A DNA stretch of 64,000 nt from Nonomuraea sp. SYSU D8015 (lineage in GTDB: Bacteria > Actinomycetota > Actinomycetes > Streptosporangiales > Streptosporangiaceae). The notes under the pieces are model-generated. The model was not told the origin of the DNA and ran no database searches. It was given only the letters and a program-made list of their open reading frames with translations. The stretch covers positions 124,001 to 188,000 of the forward strand of contig NZ_VJYI01000006.1 of assembly GCF_008065375.1 (NCBI RefSeq), read 5' to 3'. The translations under genes were made by a program, and so were the position numbers. Of the stretch, positions 34,301-41,549 are shown piece after piece. Each line of letters begins with the position of its first letter. Within the stretch, counting starts at the first letter, position 1.

Positions 34301-35216
34301 ACGCCACCACCGTCGCCTCGGTGGGCCCGTAGGTGTTCCACACCTCGCGCCCCGGCACGGCCAGTCGCTCGGCCAGCTCGGGAGGGCACGCCTCACCGCC
34401 GAAGATCAGCAGCCGGATCCCGCCGAGGTGCTCCACGGGCCAGAGCGCGGCCAGTGTCGGCACGGTCGAGACGACCGTGATGCGCTGACCGGCCAGCCAA
34501 GGTCCCAGGTCCATTCCGGTGCGTACGAGTGCTCTGGGGGCGGGCACGAGGCAGGCGCCGTTCCGCCAGGCCAGCCACATCTCCTCGCAGGAGGCGTCGA
34601 AGGCCACGGAGAGCCCGGCCAGCACCCGATCGCCGGGGCCCAGCGGCCGCTCCCGCAGGAAGAGCCCGGCCTCGGCGTCGGCGAACGCGGCCGCCGAGCG
34701 GTGCGTCACCGCGACGCCCTTCGGCTTGCCGGTGGACCCGGACGTGAAGATGATCCACGCGTCGTCGCCGGGCGAGGGCGGCGCGGACGCCGTCCCCGTG
34801 CTGCCGTGAACCGTCAGCTCGCCGGTGATGACCGCGTCGACCCCGGCTTCGGTGAAGACCAGTTCGGCCCGCTCGTCCGGGTCGTCGGCGTCCACGGGCA
34901 CGTACGCGGCCCCGGCCGCGAGGACGGCGAGGATGGAGACGTACAACTCGGCGGTGCCCGACGGGATCCGCACGCCCACCCTGGCGCCGCGGCCGACCCC
35001 GGCCTCCGCCAGTTCGGCGGCCACCCGGTCGACCTCGGCGCGCAACGAGCGGTAGTCGAGGCAGACCGTGCCGTCGTCGAGCGCGGGCGCGTCCGGGTGA
35101 AGGCGGGCGGTCTCGTCGAGGATGTCGATCAGGGTGCGGGGCGGCGGCGCCAGCAGACCCGCGGGATAGACCGCGGACGCGGCTCGGGCACGTAAATCGG
35201 CCGGATGGCGAGACAA
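31377..35216 (-). CDS. Pls/PosA-family non-ribosomal peptide synthetase (poly-amino acid synthetase-like)
   Basis: A 1279-residue protein with the architecture of epsilon-poly-L-lysine synthetase. Residues ~25-495 form an adenylation domain (IIFTSGSTGKPKG, FDASCEEM, NTYGPTE, YRSGDL, PTRTSGKIDR). Residues ~503-572 form a carrier domain with the phosphopantetheine serine in DGGTSLAA (Ser536). The C-terminal ~690 residues lack a normal condensation or thioesterase domain; they contain about six membrane helices separating three soluble modules with left-handed-helix hexapeptide repeats. Pls joins one amino acid to itself through side-chain amide bonds. E211 falls where GrsA has Trp239 and could pair with a basic side chain. 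It is coupled to the M1 peptidase. Product unknown. Confidence 0.88.
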   Translation of the reverse strand: MSRHPADLRARAASAVYPAGLLAPPPRTLIDILDETARLHPDAPALDDGTVCLDYRSLRAEVDRVAAELAEAGVGRGARVGVRIPSGTAELYVSILAVLAAGAAYVPVDADDPDERAELVFTEAGVDAVITGELTVHGSTGTASAPPSPGDDAWIIFTSGSTGKPKGVAVTHRSAAAFADAEAGLFLRERPLGPGDRVLAGLSVAFDASCEEMWLAWRNGACLVPAPRALVRTGMDLGPWLAGQRITVVSTVPTLAALWPVEHLGGIRLLIFGGEACPPELAERLAVPGREVWNTYGPTEATVVASAARLTGDGPVRIGLPLDGWDLAVVGGSGEPVAMGETGELVIGGVGLARYLDPVKDTEKYAPLPSLGWERAYRSGDLVRAEREGLVFVGRADDQVKLGGRRIELGEVDAALQALPGVNGAAAAVRTAGGGHQVLVGYVVTEPGFDAGEARELLADSLPAALVPRLAAVDSLPTRTSGKIDRDALPWPLAEPAAASAELSPAEALLAERWAGILGVAPDGPDADFFADGGTSLAAARLVSVLRPDYPDVAVGDVYAHPTLAGLARLLTAKGEPETARPPVSPMPRRASAMQAVLMIPLLTAGAMRWLVLLAALNNLLAPPWAPALSWWWVALGGLAFVTPMGRMGLSAGVARLLLRGVRPGSHPRGGGVHLRLWFAEQFAARLGVPDLASAPWMAWYARLLGAQVGPDADLHSPPPVTGLLKLGKGASVEQEVDLSAHWYDGDLVHIGEIRIGAGATVGSRATLLPGARIGKNAQIAPGSAVAGAVPSGELWAGAPAFRQGKSRRTRPPERAARSRLWASLYAVTAVVLSLLPVVAAGAALAVLAAFAGDARTLGEALTAALAGVPLATLAGLAAFALITLVSVRLLGLRLRPGHHPVHSRQAWQAWATGRLMASARVWLFPLYASVLTPAWLRALGMKVGRGVELSTVLALPTMTSVGDGAFLADDTMVAPYELDGGWMRIASARIGKRAFLGNSGMTAPGRKVPKDGLVGVLSATPKKAKSGSSYVGMPPMELRRTAEEGDRSRTYDPPARFKAARALVELFRVVPAMCAVALAVLVAAALEGLAARYGFAAAAALSGVVMLAAGVLAAAVATVAKWALVGRIRAGNRPLWSSFVWRNELADNFVEVLAAPWFARPCLGTTLLNVWLRSLGANIGHGVMCDTYWLPEADLVTLGDGACVNRGCVLQTHLFHDRVMSIDTVTLEPGATLGPHGVVLPAASVGADTTIGPASLVMRGEAVPGRTRWFGNPISAWR

Positions 35217-35303
35217 GATGCTGCTCCCTACCTAAGTTCAGGCGGTCGGCAGCGGCCGCCTCAGAAGGGCATGGGCCGCAGCATCGAATCATCCGCCACC
35301 TTC

Positions 35304-35331
35304 GTGGCGTTGCGCCACCCCAGTGCGCAAC
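35304..35331. promoter_or_regulatory. Inverted repeats upstream of the Pls-like gene
   Basis: In the 172-bp gap between the histidine kinase stop and the Pls-like start there are two nested inverted repeats: GTGGCG-TTG-CGCCAC (35304-35318) and GTTGCGC-N9-GCGCAAC (35309-35331). They could be a terminator for the kinase operon or an operator for the synthetase. I cannot choose between these. Confidence 0.3.
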
Positions 35332-35388
35332 GGCTCTCTCGCCGTCCCTTATTCCGGGAGGATGGCGGAACGTCCGGGTCGTGTGGCG

Positions 35389-36858
35389 TCAGTGCTGGTC
35401 GGCGGCCGGGAGGCGGACCTCGAAGGCGGTGCCCTCGCCCGGCGACGAGCGGACCTCCACGCGGCCTCCGTGGGCGGTGACGATGGAGCGGACGATGGCC
35501 AGGCCGAGCCCCGCGCCCCCCGTCGTACGGGCCCGCGAGCCGTCCGCGCGGTAGAACCGGTCGAACACCCTGGCGGCCTCTCCGGCGGTGAGCCCCGGCC
35601 CTTCGTCCTCGATGACCAGCACGGCCTCCCCGCCGGAGGTTCCCACGCCGATCCTCACCGGCGTGCCGGCGGGGGTGTGGGTGACGGCGTTGCCCGCGAG
35701 GTTGCTGACCACCTGCCGCAGCCGCGCCTCGTCGCCCAGCACCGGGGCGCTCGCCGCCGGGCCGCCGAAGGGCCCGGTGAACGCGATCGGCCGGGACGGA
35801 TCGAGGGCGGCGAAGTCGTGGCGGGCGTCGGCGGCCAGCGTACGCAGGTCCATCGGGGTGAGGTCGAGAGCGGGCCCGTCGGCCTCGTCCAGAGCGGCGA
35901 GCAGCAGCAGGTTCTCCACCAGCCGCGCCAGCCGCCCGGACTCGCTCTCGATGCGGGCCAGCGCGGGCCCGGCCTCCGTGCCGCCCATCCGGTAGAGCTC
36001 GGAGAAGCCCTTGATGCCGAACAGCGGGGTACGCAGCTCGTGGCTGACGTCGGCGACGAACCTGCGCATGCGGGCCTCGGACTCCGCGCTCGCCGCGACC
36101 CCCTGCTCGATCTGGGCGAGCATCGTGTTGACCGAGCGGGCCAGCCGCCCCACCTCGGTCCTGGTCGTGGCCGGCTCGGACACGCGCCTGGACAGGTCGC
36201 CGCCGGCGATGGCCGCGGCCGTCTCCTCCACGCGGCGCAGCGGCGCCAGCCCCGCCCTGATCGCGAAACCGCCCACCAGCGCGAGCACCGCCAGCAGCAC
36301 GGCCCCCGTGATCAGGGAGGCCGTCCGGAGCCGGCCGACGATCGAGTGCATCGCCTCCAGCGACACGGCCGCGACGACGCCGGAGTGCGCCGCGGACTGG
36401 TCGGTGCGGGGGAGCGCCTCCTCGCCGCCCCTGGCGGCACGCGGGAAGACGATCGCCCGCCACTCCTCGCCATCCGGCCCCGCCACGGTGAACGGCTTGC
36501 CCGCGCGGGCCGCCAGCGCCGCGGCGTCGAGCCGGGGCAGGGCGGGCGCTGCCCCGTCGCCCAGCTCGCCGAGTACGGTGCCGTCCGCGGAGAGGTAGGC
36601 GGCATACCCCTGCGCGATCAGATCGAACTGCTCGCCGCCCAGCGGCACCGTGGTCCCCTGCCGTTGCAGCCGCTCAGTGAACTCCCGCGGCATGGCGGAC
36701 AGCAGCCTGCCCATCGGTGCCAGCTGGGTGTCGATGCGGGCCAGGAGCTGGGTCTCCAGCTGCCGCAGCACGACCGAGCCGATCACCGCCAGGCCGACCA
36801 CGAGCAGCGCCATCACGATGGCCAGCAGCCGGGCCTGCAGTGACAGCCGCCCGATCAT
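35389..36858 (-). CDS. Two-component sensor histidine kinase
   Basis: A 489-residue membrane kinase. Two transmembrane helices (about residues 10-32 and 172-195) frame an extracellular sensor segment. A HAMP domain follows (~196-250), then the H-box FVADVSHELRTPLFGIKGFS with the phosphorylated His near 270. The ATP domain has NLAGNAVTHTPAG, IEDEGPGL and GGAGLGLAIV (N, G1 and G2 boxes). It starts with an ATGA overlap on the response regulator and is the last gene of a four-gene exporter/two-component operon. The signal is unknown. Confidence 0.92.
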   Translation of the reverse strand: MIGRLSLQARLLAIVMALLVVGLAVIGSVVLRQLETQLLARIDTQLAPMGRLLSAMPREFTERLQRQGTTVPLGGEQFDLIAQGYAAYLSADGTVLGELGDGAAPALPRLDAAALAARAGKPFTVAGPDGEEWRAIVFPRAARGGEEALPRTDQSAAHSGVVAAVSLEAMHSIVGRLRTASLITGAVLLAVLALVGGFAIRAGLAPLRRVEETAAAIAGGDLSRRVSEPATTRTEVGRLARSVNTMLAQIEQGVAASAESEARMRRFVADVSHELRTPLFGIKGFSELYRMGGTEAGPALARIESESGRLARLVENLLLLAALDEADGPALDLTPMDLRTLAADARHDFAALDPSRPIAFTGPFGGPAASAPVLGDEARLRQVVSNLAGNAVTHTPAGTPVRIGVGTSGGEAVLVIEDEGPGLTAGEAARVFDRFYRADGSRARTTGGAGLGLAIVRSIVTAHGGRVEVRSSPGEGTAFEVRLPAADQH

Positions 36859-37556
36859 CGCTTCGGCTTGCGCAGCACGTAGCCGACCCCGTGGACGGTG
36901 TGGATCAGCTTGGGCTCGCCGGTGTCGAGCTTGCGCCGCAGATAGCTGACGTACGTGTCCACGATGCTCGTGTCGCCGGCGAAGTCGTAGCGCCACACGT
37001 GCTCCAGGATCTGCGGCTTGGGCAGCACCCGGCCGGCGTTGAGCGCCAGGTGGTGCAGCAGCCGGAACTCCGTCGGCGACAGGCGCACCGGCCGCCCCGC
37101 CCTGGTCACCTGGTGGCCGTCGGGATCGACCTCCAGGTCGCCGACGACGATCGTGTGGTCGTCGGGGACCCCGCCCGTGCGCCGCAGGATGGCCCTGATC
37201 CTGGCCAGCAGCTCTTCCAGGTCGAACGGCTTGGTCACGTAGTCGTCGCCGCCCAGCCGGAGCCCGTTGATCTTGTCGGCCGTGGCGTCGCGCGCCGTCA
37301 GGAAGAGCACGGGCACGGGGCCGGGCCGCCCGCCGCCTCTGGGCAGGCTCCGCAGCCTGCGGATGACCTCGAACCCGTCGAGATCGGGAAGCATGACGTC
37401 GAGCAGCACCAGGTCGGGTGGGTCGCGCCGGGCCGCCTCCAGCGCCTGGGCGCCGCTCTCGGCCGAGCTCACCGTGAAGCCCGCGAAGCGCAGGGTCGCC
37501 GACAGCAGCTCCTTGACGGTGGGCTCGTCGTCGACCACGAGCAGTCTCTCGCCCAC
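36855..37556 (-). CDS. OmpR-family response regulator
   Basis: A 233-residue regulator. The receiver domain (residues 1-120) has the acidic pair VVDDE, the phosphorylated Asp in LVLLDVMLPDLDGFE and the lysine in VTKPF. The winged-helix effector domain (~130-230) shows SPTEFRLLHHLALNAGRVL and VDTYVSYLRRKLDTGEPKLI, the OmpR/PhoB signature. I chose the GTG at 37556 because GGAGG sits 5 bp upstream. The permease gene ends 23 bp before it. This subfamily binds 11-bp-phased direct repeats, and such a repeat is present upstream of the operon (39274-39343). Confidence 0.93.
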   Translation of the reverse strand: MGERLLVVDDEPTVKELLSATLRFAGFTVSSAESGAQALEAARRDPPDLVLLDVMLPDLDGFEVIRRLRSLPRGGGRPGPVPVLFLTARDATADKINGLRLGGDDYVTKPFDLEELLARIRAILRRTGGVPDDHTIVVGDLEVDPDGHQVTRAGRPVRLSPTEFRLLHHLALNAGRVLPKPQILEHVWRYDFAGDTSIVDTYVSYLRRKLDTGEPKLIHTVHGVGYVLRKPKR

Positions 37557-37579
37557 AGCACCTCCCCGGTCCAGCGTAG

Positions 37580-38335
37580 TCAGGCGTCGCGATTCTTGAA
37601 CTGGACGTACGCGACGATCAGCATGACCGCCACAAAGCCGACGAGGATCCCTGATCCCACCCATACCGGCAGCTCGGAGGTGCCGGAGACGGTCTGGAAG
37701 GCGGCCATGTTGGGCCAGTAGGCCGAGATGAAGTCCCGGACGGGGGCGGGCGAGGCCGTGGAGAGGATGGGCAGCAGGAGGAACGCCGTGCTGACGTTCA
37801 CGGCGGGGGCGGTGCCGCGCAGCAGGAAGCCCAGCGCCAGCCCGAACAGCGCCAGCGACGTGAACACCAGCGGCCCGAGCAGCAGCAGGCGCAGCGCGGC
37901 CGGGTCGCCCGGCATGACATACGGCGCCCCGCCCGCGGCCAGCGTCGTCTGACCGGCCACGTACATCAGCCACACCCCGGCCACGCTCACCGGCAGCGCG
38001 GTCAGGACCGTCATCCCGGCTTTGGCGGCCAGCAGGCGGCCCCGCCCACCCACCGCGGCGACACTGGCCCGCATCGTGCCCGAGCCGTACTCGGAGGAGG
38101 CGACCAGCACGCCCAGCGCCGCGACCAGCAACTGCACGACGAACAGGCCGCGCATCCCCAGGTCCAGCGGCGCGAAGTCCAGCCGCTCCTGGGGCGTGGC
38201 CGTGGCGTACTGCCTGGCAGAGGCGTTGCTGAACAGGAAGCCGAGCGCCGCCGAGGCCGCGACGGTCGCGAGCGACAGCGTCATGGTGGCTCTGATGCTG
38301 CTGAACTTTGTCCACTCCGCTCCGAGAACCGTCAT
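37580..38335 (-). CDS. ABC transporter permease (ABC-2 type)
   Basis: A 251-residue integral membrane protein with six predicted helices, starting MTVLGAEWTKFSSIRATMTL, the WTKxxSxR pattern common to actinobacterial ABC-2 permeases. It is coupled to the ATPase by an ATGA overlap and precedes the response regulator by 23 bp. With the ATPase it would form an export complex. Proteins of this type commonly handle antimicrobial peptides, lipids or drugs. The cargo is unknown. Confidence 0.86.
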   Translation of the reverse strand: MTVLGAEWTKFSSIRATMTLSLATVAASAALGFLFSNASARQYATATPQERLDFAPLDLGMRGLFVVQLLVAALGVLVASSEYGSGTMRASVAAVGGRGRLLAAKAGMTVLTALPVSVAGVWLMYVAGQTTLAAGGAPYVMPGDPAALRLLLLGPLVFTSLALFGLALGFLLRGTAPAVNVSTAFLLLPILSTASPAPVRDFISAYWPNMAAFQTVSGTSELPVWVGSGILVGFVAVMLIVAYVQFKNRDA

Positions 38336-39231
38336 CGGGCAGCTCCGTACTCGACGCTGTCGCGGGTGAGCTCCATGAAGGCCTCTTCCAGGGACGTCCG
38401 CCGCGGGGTGAGCTCGAACAGCGGCACTCCCTCCGCCGCCGCCAGCCGCCCCATGTCGGGCGCCGTCATGCCGGTCACCACCAGTTCGCCGTCCCGCCCG
38501 GCCCGCACGTGCGCGCCGGACAGCTCCAGCCGCCGCGCGAACGAGGCGGACTCCGGCGTGCGGACGAGCACCGCCCCGTCGTTCCCGGTGAACTCGCCGA
38601 TGGCGGCCTCGGCGATGAGCCGGCCCTTGCCGATCACCACCAGACGGTCCGCGGTCAGCGCCATCTCGCTCATCAGGTGGCTGGAGACCAGCACCGTACG
38701 TCCCTCTGCGGCCAGGCCGCGGATCAGCGTGCGGATCCACAGGACGCCTTCTGGATCCAGGCCGTTGACCGGCTCGTCGAGCAGCAGCACCGGCGGGTCC
38801 CCGAGCAGCGCCGCGGCGATGCCCAGCCGCTGGCTCATGCCCAGCGAGAAGACGCCGGCCGGCCGGTCCGCCGCGTCCGTGAGCCCGACCAGGTCGAGGA
38901 CCTCGTCGACGCGGGCGGGCGGGAGGTCGTTGGTCTGGGCCAGGTAGAGCAGGTGCTTGCGCGCGGTGCGCCGCGGGTGCACGGCCTGCGCCTCCAGCAG
39001 CGAGCCGACCTCGCGCAGAGGGTGCGGGAGGTCCTGGTGGAGGCGGCCGTTGACGGTGGCGGTGCCCGAGGTGGGCAGGTCCAGGCCGAGGATCATGCGC
39101 ATGGTCGTGGACTTGCCTGCGCCGTTCGGGCCCAGGAAGCCGGTGACCAGGCCCGGCCGTACCGTGAAGGTGAGATCGTCCACGGCGAGCACCTCGCCGT
39201 GGCGTTTGGTCATTCCGTTGAGCTGGATCAT
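38332..39231 (-). CDS. ABC transporter ATP-binding protein
   Basis: A 299-residue ATPase. Walker A is GPNGAGKST (residues ~33-41), the signature is FSLGMSQRLGIAAALLG, Walker B is PVLLLDEPVNGLDPEG and the switch histidine is in VLVSSHLMSE. The C-terminal ~80 residues form the extra domain of DrrA/BcrA-type drug exporters. It is the first gene of the operon ATPase-permease-response regulator-histidine kinase, and its start lies about 40 bp from the phased repeat. Confidence 0.92.
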   Translation of the reverse strand: MIQLNGMTKRHGEVLAVDDLTFTVRPGLVTGFLGPNGAGKSTTMRMILGLDLPTSGTATVNGRLHQDLPHPLREVGSLLEAQAVHPRRTARKHLLYLAQTNDLPPARVDEVLDLVGLTDAADRPAGVFSLGMSQRLGIAAALLGDPPVLLLDEPVNGLDPEGVLWIRTLIRGLAAEGRTVLVSSHLMSEMALTADRLVVIGKGRLIAEAAIGEFTGNDGAVLVRTPESASFARRLELSGAHVRAGRDGELVVTGMTAPDMGRLAAAEGVPLFELTPRRTSLEEAFMELTRDSVEYGAAR

Positions 39232-39273
39232 GGGTCCAGCGTGGGGTGGTGGGCTGGAGGCGCTCTGAGGGGT

Positions 39274-39343
39274 TCTGTGAGTTCTCTGTGAGGCGGCGAC
39301 GCCGTGCGGACGTGCTCGCGAGGATCCACAGAGAACTCACAGG
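39274..39343. promoter_or_regulatory. OmpR-type operator: 11-bp-phased direct repeats in inverted array
   Basis: The left arm contains TCTGTGAG-TTC-TCTGTGAG, two 8-bp direct repeats with an 11-bp period. The right arm (39327-39342) repeats the core on the opposite strand, so CTGTGAGTTCTCTGTG (39275-39290) and its exact complement flank a 36-bp spacer. Phased repeats are the usual target of OmpR/PhoB-family regulators, one of which is encoded in the downstream operon. The arrangement sits between the operon start (39231) and the MFS stop (39352). It could also act as an MFS terminator. Confidence 0.65.
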
Positions 39344-39351
39344 ACCCGGGG

Positions 39352-40545
39352 TCAGGCGGCGGCCTCGGCGGGCTCGCGCTCCCCGACCGGGAGCGGGCTG
39401 ATCGCGGCCGGTTCCGTGCGGGGGAGCAGGCGGGAGGCCAGCGCGATCAGCAGGCCGAGGACCACGCCGACGCCGAGTGCGGTACGCAGGGAGGTGACGT
39501 CCGACAGGAAGCCGATCATCACCGGGCCGAGCAGCAGGCCCGCGTACCCCATCGCGCCGGCCTGGGCGATCGCCGGGCCCGGGGTGTCGGTCGCGGTCCC
39601 GGCGAGCGACAGCGTCAGCGGGGAGATCGTCGCCACGCCGAGCCCGACGAAGAACATCGCGAACACCGCCACCAGCGCCGCCGGAGCCAGCAGCACGACC
39701 GTGAAGAACCCGGCCGTGGCCACCCCGGACACGGTCAGCATGCCGCGCACCCCGAACCTGGTCCGCAGCCGGTCACCGGTCAGCCTGGCGATCAGCATGC
39801 CCGCCTCGAAGACCGGGTAGCCGAGCGCCGCCAGGGCCTCGGGGGCGCCGAGCTCGTCGCGCATGTACAGGCCGTTCCAGTCGGCGACCGTGCCCTCCAC
39901 CATGAAGGCGAAGAACATGATCGCGCCGAGCAGGTAGACGATCGGGGGCAGGCGGCGCCCGGCCTTCGCGGCGGTCTCCGCCGCCGGGGCCTCGGGCAGG
40001 TACGTGCGGCCGATCACCACCATGACCGGCAGCGAGACCAGGCCGATCAGCGCCACGTTGGCGGTGAACGACAGGCCCGCGGCGATCGCCAGGCTGCCCA
40101 GGGCGCCTGCCGCGATCGCGCCCACGCACCAGCCGGCGTGCATGCCGTTCATCAGGGGGCGTCCGTACGCCTGCTCGACCGTGGAGCCCTGGGCGTTCAT
40201 GGCGACGTCCACCATGCCGAACGCCATGCCGAAGAACGCCACGGCCACCATGAGCGAGGGGAGGTCCGGCGCGAACGCCACGGCCACGAGGCCCAACGCC
40301 GTGAGAGGGCCGCCGACCCGCAGGACCGCCCTGCTGCCCGCGCGGGCCATGACGCGGCGCATGGACTGCATGGTCAGCAGGGCGCCCAGGCCCCAGACCA
40401 GCAGGATGGCGCCGACCGCGGACTCGGACAGGCCGAGCTTGTCGGTCAGCGCCGGGATGCGCACGGTCATCGTGCCGACCATCAGGCCGCCCAGGACGAA
40501 AGTGAGGACTGCACCGTAACGGGCACTCCTCAGGTTGCGGGTCAT
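39352..40545 (-). CDS. MFS transporter
   Basis: A 397-residue major facilitator with about 12 predicted helices, in the YfmO/FucP-like group: RIPALTDKLGLSESAVGAIL, FFGMAFGMVDVAMNAQGSTV and HAGWCVGAIAAGALG. I chose the ATG at 40545 because GAGGTG lies about 8 bp upstream; an in-frame ATG at 40560 lacks one. A TetR repressor is encoded upstream on the same strand, 441 bp away. Drug or metabolite efflux is likely; the substrate is not known. Confidence 0.86.
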   Translation of the reverse strand: MTRNLRSARYGAVLTFVLGGLMVGTMTVRIPALTDKLGLSESAVGAILLVWGLGALLTMQSMRRVMARAGSRAVLRVGGPLTALGLVAVAFAPDLPSLMVAVAFFGMAFGMVDVAMNAQGSTVEQAYGRPLMNGMHAGWCVGAIAAGALGSLAIAAGLSFTANVALIGLVSLPVMVVIGRTYLPEAPAAETAAKAGRRLPPIVYLLGAIMFFAFMVEGTVADWNGLYMRDELGAPEALAALGYPVFEAGMLIARLTGDRLRTRFGVRGMLTVSGVATAGFFTVVLLAPAALVAVFAMFFVGLGVATISPLTLSLAGTATDTPGPAIAQAGAMGYAGLLLGPVMIGFLSDVTSLRTALGVGVVLGLLIALASRLLPRTEPAAISPLPVGEREPAEAAA

Positions 40546-40986
40546 ACGGCAACACCTCACATAGAGTCGTAATTTCGGGATATTTCAGGGCGTTGGGGGC
40601 TGTGGCTGGGGGGCCGGCTGCGTGATGGGCTGCTGACGGCGCGGTCACCCCTGAGGCATGGGGATCTCCGGCGCGTAGGACCTGCGACACCGGCGTCGTG
40701 TGGGCGGGTGCGGCACCGCGCGGCAAGGCGCCGCACGGCGAACACACTCGGGGAAGGTGTCGCCTGCCAGAGCGCCGTCCGGCAGAGGGCCGCACTGGGG
40801 AGCCGCTCGGCAGAAAGATCACCTGGCAGGGCGCCGTCCGTGGGGAGCGCCGTCCGTCCGTGGTCGGGGGCCCTCCCGTCGGGCGCCGTTCCCCCATGAG
40901 GGGGCGTCTTCACTCCGGAGCGGGATGGGCCGCCGGTCCTTCGGTGGGGCGGTCGTCATCGGGGGGCCGGCGCGGCGGGCCGCCGG
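40546..40986. other. 441-bp gap with GC-rich, repeat-prone sequence
   Basis: No convincing gene. The stretch is dominated by short recurring blocks such as GCGCCGTCCG (around 40780-40860) and has open frames in several phases without ribosome sites or family resemblance. Any promoter of the MFS gene should lie in its left part. Confidence 0.5.
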
Positions 40987-41496
40987 TCAGGGGCCTTTGA
41001 GCAAGGCTTTCATGCGGGATTCGAGGGCCCGCAGATCGTCCTCGGTGTTCAGCTCCGGGTCGTGGCTGGCCACGTCCCAGAGCCCCTCACACGCGAGCCG
41101 TACGATCTGCGCGGCCACGGGATCCGGCTCCTCGCTCAACCCCTCGCGGTGCCATCGGGCCATCGCCTCGCGCAGCGGCGCGAGCAGGAAGAGGTTGCCT
41201 GACGCCCCCGTGACGACCGCCCATCGTCGCAGCCGGCCGGATCGCACGGCGACCAGCGTCGCCTCCAGGTAGCGCTCGGTGTAGGTCTCGCCGGGCTGGG
41301 CGGCCATGAGCTCGTCGAAGTCCTCGATCAGCCGCTCCACCATGCCCTTGATCAGGGCATCCTTGGAGCCGTAGTGATAGAGAAGGCCGCCTTTGCTCAC
41401 GCCGGCCCGGTCGGCGACCGCGGCCAGGGTGAGCGCGGCCGAGCCCTGGTCGCAGAGGAGCTCCTCCGCCGCGTCCAAAAGCTCGTCTCTTCGCAT
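40987..41496 (-). CDS. TetR/AcrR family transcriptional regulator
   Basis: A 169-residue TetR repressor. The DNA-binding domain is MRRDELLDAAEELLCDQGSA through LAAVADRAGVSKGGLLYHYG (residues 1-45), and the C-terminal domain resembles TetR_C_37-like repressors of efflux pumps. Its start is 4 bp from a perfect 28-bp palindrome, the expected autoregulatory operator. The MFS gene lies downstream on the same strand and cysteine desulfurase diverges from the same intergenic region. I infer control of itself and the MFS gene. Confidence 0.88.
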   Translation of the reverse strand: MRRDELLDAAEELLCDQGSAALTLAAVADRAGVSKGGLLYHYGSKDALIKGMVERLIEDFDELMAAQPGETYTERYLEATLVAVRSGRLRRWAVVTGASGNLFLLAPLREAMARWHREGLSEEPDPVAAQIVRLACEGLWDVASHDPELNTEDDLRALESRMKALLKGP

Positions 41497-41500
41497 GCCA

Positions 41501-41528
41501 CTACTGTACCGTCCGGACGGTACAGTAG
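41501..41528. promoter_or_regulatory. Perfect 28-bp palindrome, TetR operator
   Basis: The half-site CTACTGTACCGTCC (41501-41514) is followed by its exact reverse complement GGACGGTACAGTAG. It lies in the 53-bp gap between the divergent TetR gene (start 41496) and the desulfurase (start 41550). The core CCGTCCGGACGG and length suit a TetR dimer or pair of dimers. Confidence 0.8.
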
Positions 41529-41549
41529 CAAACGAGATACCCTGAGCGG

